Source: a virus. From it: 64,000 nucleotides of DNA. Numbering within the stretch: the stretch's first letter is position 1; each line of letters starts with the position of its first letter. The notes beneath the pieces were generated by a model, which searched no databases, was not told where the DNA came from, and saw nothing but the letters and a program-made list of their open reading frames with translations. The DNA is taken from IMG/VR virus record IMGVR_UViG_3300042290_000327, positions 56,716 to 120,715 of that record. One strand, given 5' to 3'. The position numbers were made by a program, and so were the translations under genes. Shown in pieces: positions 48,507 to 57,220 of this stretch.

Positions 48507-49361
48507 ATGAAAATTAAGCATTCGAAGTATAAAAACACAGGCCTTATTTTTGAGCTGTTGGTGAAGCAAATTGCTGCCGACACTCTATCGAGGAAAGACT
48601 CCCCGGCCGTGAAGGTACTCAAGAAGTTCTACACAGGTAAAACATCGCTAGTTAGAGAGTTCAAGCTTTACGAATACATCCTTAAGAACAAAGGAGTATC
48701 CCAGCCCAAAGCCGACACCATCGTCTCCACTATCATCGAGATCTCAAACAAGTTAGATAGAACAGCTATCAAGAAGCAGAAGTACGATCTTATCAAAGAG
48801 ATCAAAGAGTCTTACGACCTAGAGGAGTTCTTCTCAATGAAGGTCCGGGACTACAAGCCGCTGGCTGCTCTGTACTGCTTGATGGAGACTCAAAGCTCTG
48901 AAGATCTTGCCGATCCTAAGTTCATCGTCGATAACAGAGTTACTATTCTAGAGCACTTGACTGCTAAGAAGCAAAACGAAGACGATGTTAAGGATGCGAT
49001 GATCGAAGAGTTTTCAAAGTACGATAAGGATTTAAGATTACTTACTTACAAGATTCTCCTGGAGAAGTTTAACGGAGAGTATGAAAATTTCCTACCTCAG
49101 CAGAAAGATATCCTTAGAGAGTTTATCACCGCTTCTGAGTCACAGGTCAAGCTTAGGAATATGATCAACGAGGAGCTAGAGAAAATTTCTATAGAAGTTA
49201 ATGCTCTTACCCCTAAGGTCAAAGACGAGATTATTAAGATCAAGATCGACGAAGTTCAAAAGCTTATCAAGCCTTTGGATAAGAAGACCCGGATTGATGA
49301 CAATCACATCGTCAATCTCCTTCAGTACTATGAACTTGTTAACGAGCTAAAGACTTTATGA
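48507..49361 (+). CDS. hypothetical head-module protein, 284 aa
   Basis: The protein is long, helical and strongly charged (Lys/Glu-rich). It starts MKIKHSKYKNTGLIFELLVK and sits between portal and prohead protease, where many T4-like phages of marine bacteria carry a protein with the same start. No T4 counterpart is clear (gp67/gp68 occupy this place in T4 but are much shorter). Probably a head-assembly protein. Confidence 0.6.
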   Translation: MKIKHSKYKNTGLIFELLVKQIAADTLSRKDSPAVKVLKKFYTGKTSLVREFKLYEYILKNKGVSQPKADTIVSTIIEISNKLDRTAIKKQKYDLIKEIKESYDLEEFFSMKVRDYKPLAALYCLMETQSSEDLADPKFIVDNRVTILEHLTAKKQNEDDVKDAMIEEFSKYDKDLRLLTYKILLEKFNGEYENFLPQQKDILREFITASESQVKLRNMINEELEKISIEVNALTPKVKDEIIKIKIDEVQKLIKPLDKKTRIDDNHIVNLLQYYELVNELKTL

Positions 49362-49576
49362 AAAAGCATAAATTCACCGAGCTCCTCAGAGAACTTATCC
49401 TAGACCGGCTCAGCGAGATGAACGTCACCGGAGCGATAGGAGCGCCCCAAACCCCTTACGCTTTTTCGAAAGGGAAAAAAGACAACAGAGCCGTCACCGC
49501 AATGAAGAGCTTTGGTTACACTAAGACAGAGAGACCAAAGAGACCTTCCAACACTAAATTGTTTGATTTCAGATGA
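49358..49576 (+). CDS. small basic head-module protein with leader-like helix, 72 aa
   Basis: The N-terminal amphipathic helix KKHKFTELLRELILDRLSEM contains an RLSE-M site. The rest is basic (NRAVTAMKSFGYTKTERPKR). It is coupled by four-base overlaps to both neighbours. By position and leader it could be a core or internal protein. Confidence 0.55.
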   Translation: MKKHKFTELLRELILDRLSEMNVTGAIGAPQTPYAFSKGKKDNRAVTAMKSFGYTKTERPKRPSNTKLFDFR

Positions 49577-50880
49577 AAACACTACAAGAAAAATATAATG
49601 CTATTTTAGAAGGAAACTTCTCTAAAGTACAATTCGTAAGAGATGCTAGACTAGCACACTCTAACCTCATTACCCAATTCAACAGCTTTGCAGACACCGT
49701 CGCTATCCTTAAGAACAAGGGGATGGTGGTAGAGGCTAAGAAAGCTGAAGTAACAGCTTACAAGAAGCCAGAAGTAGATCCTATCGACATGGTTGCACCG
49801 GATCTTTTGGATCACGGTATTGAAGCCGAGCTTCATGCTGCAGGCATCACCGGTACTCCTTCAGAAGAAGAGTACGCAAAAGCAAAAGAGAAAGCTGCTA
49901 AAGAGCTTATCAAAGATCCTCTTTGCTACAAGAACGCCCAGACCATGACCGAACCCGGTGAGAAGATGGAGAAAGCAAAGCTAAGTGAAGAGACTGCTCT
50001 AGACAGGGTTGAGAGAAACGCTTCTAGCAAAGTTCAAGATAAGCTAGGAGATATTGCTGATACAGTAGCTGAGAAACCAGCCTCCGTAGGAGCAGCTTTT
50101 AGAAAAAAAGTGCTTGCAAATCCTACACACTACGTTAAGATGTCTGCTCACGAACTTAAAAAAGAGTTTAACAAGTTTAAGCTTGAAGAGGGGTACGAAG
50201 ATGAAGAGGAAGGATCTGGTTATTCGTACGAGTATAAAGAAGGTGACGGTGCATCTGAAAAGGAAATACAAGGAAATATAGACCACTATAAGAAAAATCC
50301 TTTGATTTGGAAAATGCAGGCAAAAAAAGATTTTGAAAATATGGCAGCTGGTGAGTCGGCTGATACAAAAACTGAACACTATCCAGAGTGGAAGAAGGAA
50401 GATTTTGAGAAAGTACTTAAAGCCCTTGCAGAGAGTCCAAACATGAGTGAAGATGACGTTAACGAACCCGGTATCGATCCTCGAAGAACCACCACTACTG
50501 ATTACGATTCATCTGCGAAACAAAAAGAAGACGGCACTTACGATATTTCAGGAACGATGAATGTACCCCGGCTCGAAGAAGGCGACGGTGCACCGGAGGA
50601 GGAACTTGAAAAACACATTATGGAGTTTGATATCTATAAAAATTCGTTAAAGAATAGTGGTAAACACGCTTATAATACAAAATTAAAAGATTTTAAAGAT
50701 CTTGCAGCTGGTAAATTAGGTGATATAAAAGACCAGCTCTTTCCCTCGTGGAAGAAAGAAGATTTCGCTAAAATAATTAAAGACCTTCCAGGTCCTTTTC
50801 TACTAGAATCTAACTCGCAGCAAGAAACCCAGCTCAAAGAAGCAGTAAAGTCTTTAATTAAGAAGACTCTAGAATCATAA
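49573..50880 (+). CDS. predicted internal head protein with tandem duplication, 435 aa
   Basis: The leader is MKTLQEKYNAILEGNFSK, similar in form to T4's MKTYQEFIAE. The protein is charged and helical. Two ~66-residue repeats lie near 223-288 and 336-402; they begin EGDGASEKEI and EGDGAPEEEL and share PEWKKEDFEKVLK / PSWKKEDFAKIIK. The gene is directly upstream of the prohead protease. A core or internal protein processed in the head is the likely role. Confidence 0.6.
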   Translation: MKTLQEKYNAILEGNFSKVQFVRDARLAHSNLITQFNSFADTVAILKNKGMVVEAKKAEVTAYKKPEVDPIDMVAPDLLDHGIEAELHAAGITGTPSEEEYAKAKEKAAKELIKDPLCYKNAQTMTEPGEKMEKAKLSEETALDRVERNASSKVQDKLGDIADTVAEKPASVGAAFRKKVLANPTHYVKMSAHELKKEFNKFKLEEGYEDEEEGSGYSYEYKEGDGASEKEIQGNIDHYKKNPLIWKMQAKKDFENMAAGESADTKTEHYPEWKKEDFEKVLKALAESPNMSEDDVNEPGIDPRRTTTTDYDSSAKQKEDGTYDISGTMNVPRLEEGDGAPEEELEKHIMEFDIYKNSLKNSGKHAYNTKLKDFKDLAAGKLGDIKDQLFPSWKKEDFAKIIKDLPGPFLLESNSQQETQLKEAVKSLIKKTLES

Positions 50881-50882
50881 TC

Positions 50883-51461
50883 ATGGCAAATCTCTTAATT
50901 GAATATACCCCTTTCCGTCCTACGATCACCGAGTCCGTAAAAAGACCCGGTATCTTCGAGGTTGTGGGTGTTATGCAGAGAGCCAATGCCAAGAACCAAA
51001 ACGGAAGGATCTACGAAAAAGACATCCTTGCAAGAGAGGTCAAGAAGTACATGGAAGCTTTCGTTAAGGTGGGTAATGCATACGGGGAGTTAGATCACCC
51101 GGAATCACCTATCGTCTCACTAAAAAATGCTTCCCACGTGGTGAAGGATCTTTGGTGGGATGGAGATAACCTAATGGGTAAGGTTGAGTTACTGAACACC
51201 CCAGCTGGCAACATCGTGAAAGAAATCATCAAGGGCGGTCATACGATCGGTATCTCTTCAAGAGGCACAGGCTCAGTCCAGCCCATCGGTGAGAATACCT
51301 TAATGGTGAAGGACGACTTCGAACTTGTGTGTTGGGATTTCGTATCGAATCCCTCCACTCACGGAGCATTTTTAAACCCCGTCTCCTTAAATGAGGTAAA
51401 GCAGGTAGTAGATCCTTACGCCCGGCTTCACAACATCATAGGTGACATTCTTAGAGCGTAA
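50883..51461 (+). CDS. 21: prohead core protease (gp21-like)
   Basis: The 192-residue serine protease has the family's key motifs: GELDHPE (H72), GISSRGTG (S125/S126) and MVKDDFELV (D144/D145), followed by WDFVSNPSTHGA. T4 gp21 cuts scaffold, capsid and internal proteins after (L/I)-x-E in the prohead. The position between internal proteins and scaffold/MCP is conserved. Its own N-terminus (TITE-S at 14-18) carries such a site, fitting self-processing. Confidence 0.9.
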   Translation: MANLLIEYTPFRPTITESVKRPGIFEVVGVMQRANAKNQNGRIYEKDILAREVKKYMEAFVKVGNAYGELDHPESPIVSLKNASHVVKDLWWDGDNLMGKVELLNTPAGNIVKEIIKGGHTIGISSRGTGSVQPIGENTLMVKDDFELVCWDFVSNPSTHGAFLNPVSLNEVKQVVDPYARLHNIIGDILRA

Positions 51462-51481
51462 AAGTAAAAAATAAAAAAAAA

Positions 51482-51775
51482 ATGAACAATTTCGATTTAA
51501 AAAAATTCTTAGTAGAGAACAAACTCACTACTAACTCTAAGGCGCTAAGTGTAAACGAAGCGGCCGAAATGAAAGACGGGGAATACATGGTTGACGGAAA
51601 ACAGGTAAACTTTGATTCTATTGAACTAGGTAAAGACGACTTTGGAAACGGACTAGAGTGGTTCATCGATAAGGCCACCTTTGTTGACGGAACCGAACTA
51701 ACCCCAGATCAGCTAGAAGAGCTAACCGACCTATACTACCCTAACGGTAGACACGTATCCATGGAGGATATGTAA
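51482..51775 (+). CDS. small acidic head-module protein with leader, 97 aa
   Basis: MNNFDLKKFLVENKLTTNSK opens with a leader-like helix ending LVE-N. The body is acidic (DQLEELTDLYYP). It lies directly after the protease. Likely an internal or scaffold-associated protein; no family is recognised. Confidence 0.6.
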   Translation: MNNFDLKKFLVENKLTTNSKALSVNEAAEMKDGEYMVDGKQVNFDSIELGKDDFGNGLEWFIDKATFVDGTELTPDQLEELTDLYYPNGRHVSMEDM

Positions 51776-51817
51776 ACTAAGGGAATACCCTAAACATTAA
51801 TTTTAATTATATTTGTT

Positions 51818-51991
51818 ATGACATCACAAGAGTTATTCGAAAAAATTGATACTTTGTATCAAGAGTTTGTAATCAATCACGGTAAAGAAACTAAGGCTGC
51901 CAAGGCAAGAGCCCGAAAGTCTTTAGGAGAGCTTAAGAAGCTCGTGACTGAATACAGAAAAGTTTCTACAGCCGAAAGCAAGGCCAAGTAA
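51818..51991 (+). CDS. histone-H1-like basic protein, 57 aa
   Basis: ATG at 51818, TAA at 51989-51991. The 57-residue product reads FEKIDTLYQEFVINHG then KAAKARARKSLGELKKLVTE, and the end YRKVSTAESK matches the short Hc1/histone-H1-like proteins of Bacteroidota, which bind and compact DNA. A phage copy next to head genes could be packaged with the genome or act on host DNA. The host link is one reason to place the phage in Bacteroidota. Confidence 0.65.
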   Translation: MTSQELFEKIDTLYQEFVINHGKETKAAKARARKSLGELKKLVTEYRKVSTAESKAK

Positions 51992-52113
51992 TGGCAGGGT
52001 CAGCTAAAAAAAGAAAAGCGGCATTTAAGCCCTTAAGTCGGAGCACCAAGCTCAAATTTAAGAAAAGAATGCTAGCCAATCTTAAGACCTTAGCTAGGCT
52101 AGAGACTAAATAA
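51991..52113 (+). CDS. very small basic protein, 40 aa
   Basis: ATG at 51991 overlaps the stop of the histone-like gene (TAATG); TAA at 52111-52113. About a third of its 40 residues are Lys/Arg (SAKKRKAAFKPLSRSTKLKF). Probably a DNA-binding partner of the histone-like protein; a terminator follows. Confidence 0.55.
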   Translation: MAGSAKKRKAAFKPLSRSTKLKFKKRMLANLKTLARLETK

Positions 52114-52142
52114 ATTTTCCCCTAGGGCGCTACCTTTGGGAG

Positions 52143-52168
52143 CCCCGGTCGAAAGACTGGGGTTTTTT
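52143..52168 (+). terminator. intrinsic terminator
   Basis: CCCCGGTC (52143-52150), GAAA loop and GACTGGGG (52155-52162) form an 8-bp stem with one G-T pair, followed by TTTTTT. It separates the protease block from the scaffold and capsid genes. Confidence 0.85.
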
Positions 52169-52186
52169 GTTTTTATAACTTATTTG

Positions 52187-52194
52187 TATTTATA
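52187..52194 (+). promoter_or_regulatory. late-type box TATTTATA
   Basis: GTATTTATATAAG lies just after the terminator and 96 bases before the scaffold ATG at 52291. The long leader is unusual for this genome. Confidence 0.5.
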
Positions 52195-52290
52195 TAAGAA
52201 TATATCGTGAATGATACGATATTTAAAGTAAAAAAAATTACTATTACGCCCCACAAAATATAATGGGTGTACAAATCCAAAGTTAACATT

Positions 52291-53667
52291 ATGGCTAACA
52301 AAGATTTATTTAAGCAGGCTATCGCCGACGCTAAATCAATTCGTGAAGCTGCTATCGCTAACGCAAAACTTGCTTTGGAAGAGTCTCTTACTCCTCAACT
52401 TAAAGAGCTTTTAGCTCAACGTCTCACAGAGATGGAAGAAGAGGATGCACCCACCACCGTTATTTCTGAAGAAGAAGTAGCTGAGGAGGTTCAAGAAGAG
52501 ACCCTTGAAGAAGCAATCGGAGCGGAAGAGGAGCACTCAGAAGAAGGTGAAGTAGAAGGAGATGAAGCCGGCGAAGAAGCTGAGGTTGATTCTGAAGAAT
52601 CAGAAGACGAGGCTGAAGAAGAGGTAGGAGAGATGAGTGTTGAAGACCTTAAGGACTTGATCCGGGACGTACTTATGCAAGTAATGGGCGACCAGGAACA
52701 AGGAGAAGAGGACGAATTAGAAGCCGACGCTATGGACATGACGGGAGATGATATGACAGCTGTAACTGATACAGAAATCAATATCGACGAACTTATGGCC
52801 GAGCTAGCGACTCTTAACAACCCCCAGGGACTTACAGCACACGGTAACGTTGCAGAAGTAGAAGAAGCAGCTGATCCTCTTAGAGAATCAGCAATTGCCG
52901 AACTAAAGAAGCATATGAAGCCCGGAACTATGGAAGGTATGAGAACATATGCTGAAGCAAAAGGCATGGACGTTCATGAAGTCCTAGGAAAGATGGTTGA
53001 ATACGGAACTACCGCTGAAGTTAAGAAAGTCGCTGAACTGATGGGAGTTGCTGAAGCCTTGGGCGAAGCTGCTTACCACAGAATAATGGAAAGACTAACT
53101 TCCGAGATGAAGCACGCTCCAGAAATGGAAGAGAACGTCATGGCAGATCTAGCTATTTTCTCAGCTCAAAACCCAGAGCAAGTAATGGCAGCTATTTTAG
53201 CAGCTGTTCCCGCTCTTGCTGCTGCCGGAATGGGAGTTGAAAAGATCGTTCAAAAAATCAGAGGCGGAGCAAAAGACGCAGCGAAAGCTGGCGAAGAAGC
53301 TCCTACTGCCGACGACCTTATGGAAGCTCTATCAACCATCGAAACTCTTCGAAACGATTTAAACGAGACTAACTTGCTTAACGCTAAGTTACTCTACGTC
53401 AATAAAGTTTTTAAAGCCAGCAACCTATCTGAATCGCAGAAAGCCAGCGTCATTGCTGCTTTTGATAAAGCCGAGACAGTGAAGGAAGTGAAGCTAGTAT
53501 ACGAAACAGTTAGTGAAAATGTTTCTTCTGTAGGTAAGAAAGAAGTAGTGAGGGAAGCCAAGGGCTTTGCCTCTGCTGCTGCAGGAATCTCTACCAAACC
53601 AGGAGTAATCACAGAAACTAACCAGGCTGTATTGCGTATGCAAAAACTTGCAGGAATTATTAAATAA
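52291..53667 (+). CDS. prohead core scaffold protein (gp22-like)
   Basis: The frame opens at 52267, but MANKDLFKQAIADAKSIREA at 52291 is the natural start. The 458-residue protein is acidic (a Glu-rich run at about 50-140), mostly helical with coiled-coil character, and directly precedes the capsid gene, as T4 gp22 does. Several (L/I)-x-E sites (LALEE-S, QRLTE-M) fit destruction by the gp21-like protease. T4 gp22 is 269 residues; this one is clearly longer. Confidence 0.7.
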   Translation: MANKDLFKQAIADAKSIREAAIANAKLALEESLTPQLKELLAQRLTEMEEEDAPTTVISEEEVAEEVQEETLEEAIGAEEEHSEEGEVEGDEAGEEAEVDSEESEDEAEEEVGEMSVEDLKDLIRDVLMQVMGDQEQGEEDELEADAMDMTGDDMTAVTDTEINIDELMAELATLNNPQGLTAHGNVAEVEEAADPLRESAIAELKKHMKPGTMEGMRTYAEAKGMDVHEVLGKMVEYGTTAEVKKVAELMGVAEALGEAAYHRIMERLTSEMKHAPEMEENVMADLAIFSAQNPEQVMAAILAAVPALAAAGMGVEKIVQKIRGGAKDAAKAGEEAPTADDLMEALSTIETLRNDLNETNLLNAKLLYVNKVFKASNLSESQKASVIAAFDKAETVKEVKLVYETVSENVSSVGKKEVVREAKGFASAAAGISTKPGVITETNQAVLRMQKLAGIIK

Positions 53668-53684
53668 CATATAAAAATTTCAAA

Positions 53685-55271
53685 ATGGAATTAAACACTC
53701 TTTTAAACGAATCAGCTCAAGGCTTTAAGTCTTTGCAAGCTGACGCCGGTAGACTCGCTGACAAGTGGTCTGCAACCGGTCTTCTTGAGGGTCTATCAAA
53801 CGACATCGACAAGAACAACATGGCTATGGTGCTTGAAAACCAAGCCAAGCAAATCATCAAGGAAGCTAACGCTACCGGAGGCGGTGCCATCGGTACTGCT
53901 ACAGGTAATGCTGAGCAGTGGGCTGGTGTAGCTTTGCCACTTGTAAGAAAGGTATTCGCTCAAATCGCTGCTAAAGATTTCGTATCTGTACAGCCTATGA
54001 ACCTTCCTTCAGGTCTGGTTTTCTACCTTGACTTTAAGTACGGTAACAATGCTAACGGCTTTACTGCCGACAGCAATATGTACGGTAACGTATCAACTGC
54101 CAACAGCAAAATCGGCGTTGACACTGAAGTAGCTGGAGGCCTTTACGGTGCCGGTCGCTTTGGATACACCATCAACTCAGCTTCTTTAGCTATCACTCAG
54201 TCTACTGGTGCTGCTACTTCAGCTTCTATCGCTTATCAAGACGGCATTCTGCCTGCTTCATACAAGACTGTAACTGTTAGTATGAGTGGTCTTTCTGCTG
54301 ATCTAAAAGGTGCAAGAGCTTTCCGCCTGATTTCTGGTTCAACCGACGTAACTACTAACCCAGAACTTACTACTGTATCTGGTAACAACGTTATCTTCGT
54401 AGTATCTGGTTCTGCCCTTACCGTAACTGCCGAGATCACAGGATCAGTTATGTACCACAAGCAGCCTACTGACAACACGAGAGGTGACTTCGAATTCACT
54501 GGCGGTGCTGGAGACACTACTCCTGCTATCCCAGAGATCAACGTATCCCTAGCTTCTGAAGCTATTGTTGCTAAGACTCGTAAGTTGAAGGCTCAATGGT
54601 CACCAGAATTCGCTCAGGACTTGAACGCTTACCACAGCATCGACGCTGAGGCCGAGTTGACTTCAATGCTTTCTGAGTACATTTCTATGGAGATCGATCT
54701 CGAGCTTCTTGACATGCTTATCCAAGACGCAGTTACTACTGAGCGTTGGTCAGCTGAGAACAACAAGATTTGGAACGGTACTAACTGGACCACTTCTACT
54801 TCAGATTTCTACAACACACAAGGTCAGTGGTTCCAAACCCTCGGTACTAAAGTACAGAAGGTATCCAACAAGATCCACCAGAAGACTTTGCGTGGAGGTG
54901 CTAACTTCCTAGTAGTTTCTCCAACTGTTGCAACTATCCTCGAGTCAATCCCAGGATATGCTGCTGACACAGACGGCGACAAAATGGATTTTGCAATGGG
55001 CGTTCAGAAAGTAGGTCAACTTAACAGCCGCTACCGCGTCTACAAGAACCCATACATGACTGAAAACGTAATCCTTATGGGCTACAGAGGTTCACAGTTC
55101 CTAGAGACAGGAGCCGTTTACGCTCCTTACATTCCTCTTATGATGACACCTTTGGTGTACGATCCACAGAACTTCTCACCAGTGAAAGGTATCATGACTC
55201 GTTACGCTAAGAAGATGGTTCGTCCAGAATTCTACGGTAAGATCTTCGTCTCTGACGTAGCTACTATCTAA
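53685..55271 (+). CDS. 23: major capsid protein (gp23-like)
   Basis: The gp23 landmarks are present: a processed N-terminal region ending KQIIKE60-A61, then GNAEQWAGVALPLVRKVFAQ and FVSVQPMNLPSGLVFYLDF. Further on are AQWSPEFAQDLNAYHSIDAE and the C-terminal AKKMVRPEFYGKIFVSDVA. The leader MELNTLLNES itself has an (L/I)-x-E site. Residues about 195-275 form a Ser/Thr-rich insertion, beta-like. Length 528 matches T4 gp23 (521). A strong terminator follows. Confidence 0.95.
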   Translation: MELNTLLNESAQGFKSLQADAGRLADKWSATGLLEGLSNDIDKNNMAMVLENQAKQIIKEANATGGGAIGTATGNAEQWAGVALPLVRKVFAQIAAKDFVSVQPMNLPSGLVFYLDFKYGNNANGFTADSNMYGNVSTANSKIGVDTEVAGGLYGAGRFGYTINSASLAITQSTGAATSASIAYQDGILPASYKTVTVSMSGLSADLKGARAFRLISGSTDVTTNPELTTVSGNNVIFVVSGSALTVTAEITGSVMYHKQPTDNTRGDFEFTGGAGDTTPAIPEINVSLASEAIVAKTRKLKAQWSPEFAQDLNAYHSIDAEAELTSMLSEYISMEIDLELLDMLIQDAVTTERWSAENNKIWNGTNWTTSTSDFYNTQGQWFQTLGTKVQKVSNKIHQKTLRGGANFLVVSPTVATILESIPGYAADTDGDKMDFAMGVQKVGQLNSRYRVYKNPYMTENVILMGYRGSQFLETGAVYAPYIPLMMTPLVYDPQNFSPVKGIMTRYAKKMVRPEFYGKIFVSDVATI

Positions 55272-55298
55272 TAGAATCTTAGTAAGATGATATAGAGA

Positions 55299-55320
55299 GG
55301 GGCCTTCGGGCCCCTTTTTT
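55299..55320 (+). terminator. intrinsic terminator after the capsid gene
   Basis: GGGGCC (55299-55304), TTCG loop, GGCCCC (55309-55314) and six T: a perfect 6-bp GC stem with UUCG tetraloop. Confidence 0.95.
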
Positions 55321-55357
55321 ATTTCTATTTATTGACATATTAACTAACGTTACGTGC

Positions 55358-56044
55358 ATGTCCTCAAATCATCATGAAGACGAAGTCTTCAAAGCAAAGA
55401 GACGTCCAAAGAATCCTATCAAGTTTAACATCACGTTAAACGAAGAGCAGAAGGCCGCCAAAGAAGTAATTCTAAGTAACCCCGTAACAGTATTAAGAGG
55501 TATGGCCGGTAGCGGTAAGACCTTGGTGGCTGTACAGACGGCGTTAGACCTGCTCTTTACCGGACAGGTGGAGAAGATTATCATCACCCGGCCTACGGTC
55601 TCTAAAGAAGATATCGGTTTTCTACCCGGTGATATCAGAGAAAAGATGGACCCGTGGCTTGCCCCGATCTACCACAACCTATACCTGCTATACGATAAGG
55701 TGAAAGTCGACCGTGAGGTAGAAGATGGAAGGATAGAGATTCTACCCTTTGCGTTTATGAGAGGTAGGACATTTATCAATGCATTTGTGATTGTAGATGA
55801 AGCCCAGAACGTAACCCACACCCAGATGGAGATGGTGCTAGGAAGACTAGGTAAGAACAGCTGGATGTCCATATGCGGGGATCTAGCCCAGATCGACCTC
55901 AAGACCAAAAAAGAGACAGGTCTTTCATTTTTAACCCGGGTCGAAGAGCAGGTTAAGGGCGTACGTGTTGTTACACTTAAACAGAACCACAGACACCCAA
56001 TCGTTGAGCCGATCTTAAAGGTATACGAGACCTTTAGAGATTGA
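55358..56044 (+). CDS. phoH: PhoH-like ATPase
   Basis: Walker A is GMAGSGKT (48-55). IIITRPTVSKEDIGFLPGDI near 74-93, Walker B VIVDEAQN near 147, and GDLAQID with NHRHP near the end are the full PhoH set. PhoH-type ATPases resemble the ATPase half of superfamily I helicases and are widespread in marine phages; their role is unclear (RNA metabolism or phosphate stress have been proposed). Length 228 is typical of phage copies. A weak late-type box (CTATTTATT at 55325) precedes it. Confidence 0.85.
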   Translation: MSSNHHEDEVFKAKRRPKNPIKFNITLNEEQKAAKEVILSNPVTVLRGMAGSGKTLVAVQTALDLLFTGQVEKIIITRPTVSKEDIGFLPGDIREKMDPWLAPIYHNLYLLYDKVKVDREVEDGRIEILPFAFMRGRTFINAFVIVDEAQNVTHTQMEMVLGRLGKNSWMSICGDLAQIDLKTKKETGLSFLTRVEEQVKGVRVVTLKQNHRHPIVEPILKVYETFRD

Positions 56045-56054
56045 ACTGTCACTG

Positions 56055-56063
56055 CTATTTATA
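56055..56063 (+). promoter_or_regulatory. late-type box CTATTTATA
   Basis: CTATTTATATTTAAAC, 14 bases between the box and the ATG at 56078. Confidence 0.6.
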
Positions 56064-56077
56064 TTTAAACTGTAGAC

Positions 56078-57220
56078 ATGGCAGATATTCAGATTTGGAA
56101 CGGAACTTCTAACTTTTCAGCTGGTCAAACTCCATTCGGTTTCTACGACACCGATACTGAGTTTGTTACTGATGCTAACAGAGTTGCTAAGTTCTGTGGC
56201 CAGAGACTAGGCTACCCTTTGATGGATGTAGAGCTGCAGTCAGGATCATTCTTTGCCTGCTTTGAAGAAGCAGTAACAACTTACGGCAACGAAGTATTCC
56301 AGTATAAAGTTAGAGAGAACTACCTCTCGATGGAAGGAGCCTCAAAAGCAGGAAGCTTTAACAATACTTTGATCCAGCCAACCTTAGGAAGGGTGATGGA
56401 GATCACTGAAAACTACGGAACTGAAGCAGGAGTAGGAGGAAACGTAACTAAGTACACCGGTTCGCTTTACGTCTCGGGCGGGGTACAGGTTTATGACTTA
56501 GATCAATGGGCTACAGCTCAAGGAATCACCGGAGGAATAGAGATTAGAAGAGTTTTCTTCGAAGCACCACCAGCAATCCTGCGTTACTTTGATCCTTACG
56601 CCGGTACGGGCACAGGCATCCAATCACTTATGGATGCATTTGACTTCGGATCATACTCTCCCGGTATTAACTTCCTGTTAATGCCCGCATACTACGATCT
56701 TTTAAAGGTTCAAGCTATTGAACTTAATGATCAGATCAGAAGATCAGCTTACACATTTGAACTTATCAACAATAAGCTAAGACTCTTCCCGGTCCCCAAG
56801 ACGGACGGCTATATGATGTTCGAATATTTTAAGACAGATGATAGAAGAGCTGCAGTTTCCGGCTCCGGGGCTAACCTGATTACCAATATAGGGGAAGTTC
56901 CTTACGGTAACCCTACTTATGAAGGCATCAATTCAGTAGGCAGACAGTGGATATACAAATATACCTTAGCTCTATCTAAAGAATTGCTAGGATATATCCG
57001 GGGAAAGTACCAGCAAATCCCAGTTCCGGGGTCAAACACTGCTTTAAACCAGGCTGACCTGCTTTCGGATGCAAGGACAGAAAAAACCGAACTACTTACC
57101 CAGCTCAGAGATATGCTTGAGCAAACCTCCAGACGCAATCAGTTAGAGAGAAAGGCCAACGAAAGTGAATTTATTAAAACAACACTTCAGAGTGTGCCGC
57201 TAACTATTTTTGTAGGATGA
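56078..57220 (+). CDS. neck protein, gp13-like
   Basis: The N-terminal part (FVTDANRVAKFCGQRLGYPL then MDVELQSGSFFACFEEAVTT) fits the gp13 type of neck proteins, which close the head after packaging. The aromatic-rich centre and the long C-terminal helix (LLSDARTEKTELLTQLRDML) also fit. T4 gp13 is 309 residues; 380 here includes an insertion near 120-160. The position after capsid and PhoH agrees. It overlaps the next gene by four bases. Confidence 0.55.
   Translation: MADIQIWNGTSNFSAGQTPFGFYDTDTEFVTDANRVAKFCGQRLGYPLMDVELQSGSFFACFEEAVTTYGNEVFQYKVRENYLSMEGASKAGSFNNTLIQPTLGRVMEITENYGTEAGVGGNVTKYTGSLYVSGGVQVYDLDQWATAQGITGGIEIRRVFFEAPPAILRYFDPYAGTGTGIQSLMDAFDFGSYSPGINFLLMPAYYDLLKVQAIELNDQIRRSAYTFELINNKLRLFPVPKTDGYMMFEYFKTDDRRAAVSGSGANLITNIGEVPYGNPTYEGINSVGRQWIYKYTLALSKELLGYIRGKYQQIPVPGSNTALNQADLLSDARTEKTELLTQLRDMLEQTSRRNQLERKANESEFIKTTLQSVPLTIFVG

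Noticed and set aside
49651-50379. Two hydrophobic minus-strand frames opposite the head-core gene
   Set aside because: Lys/Glu codons read backwards give Phe/Leu/Ser runs that mimic membrane proteins; the plus-strand gene is clearly the real one.
52491-52967. 158-codon minus-strand frame, Ser-rich
   Set aside because: It lies opposite the Glu-rich scaffold gene; GAA/GAG codons read backwards give Ser/Leu codons without stops.
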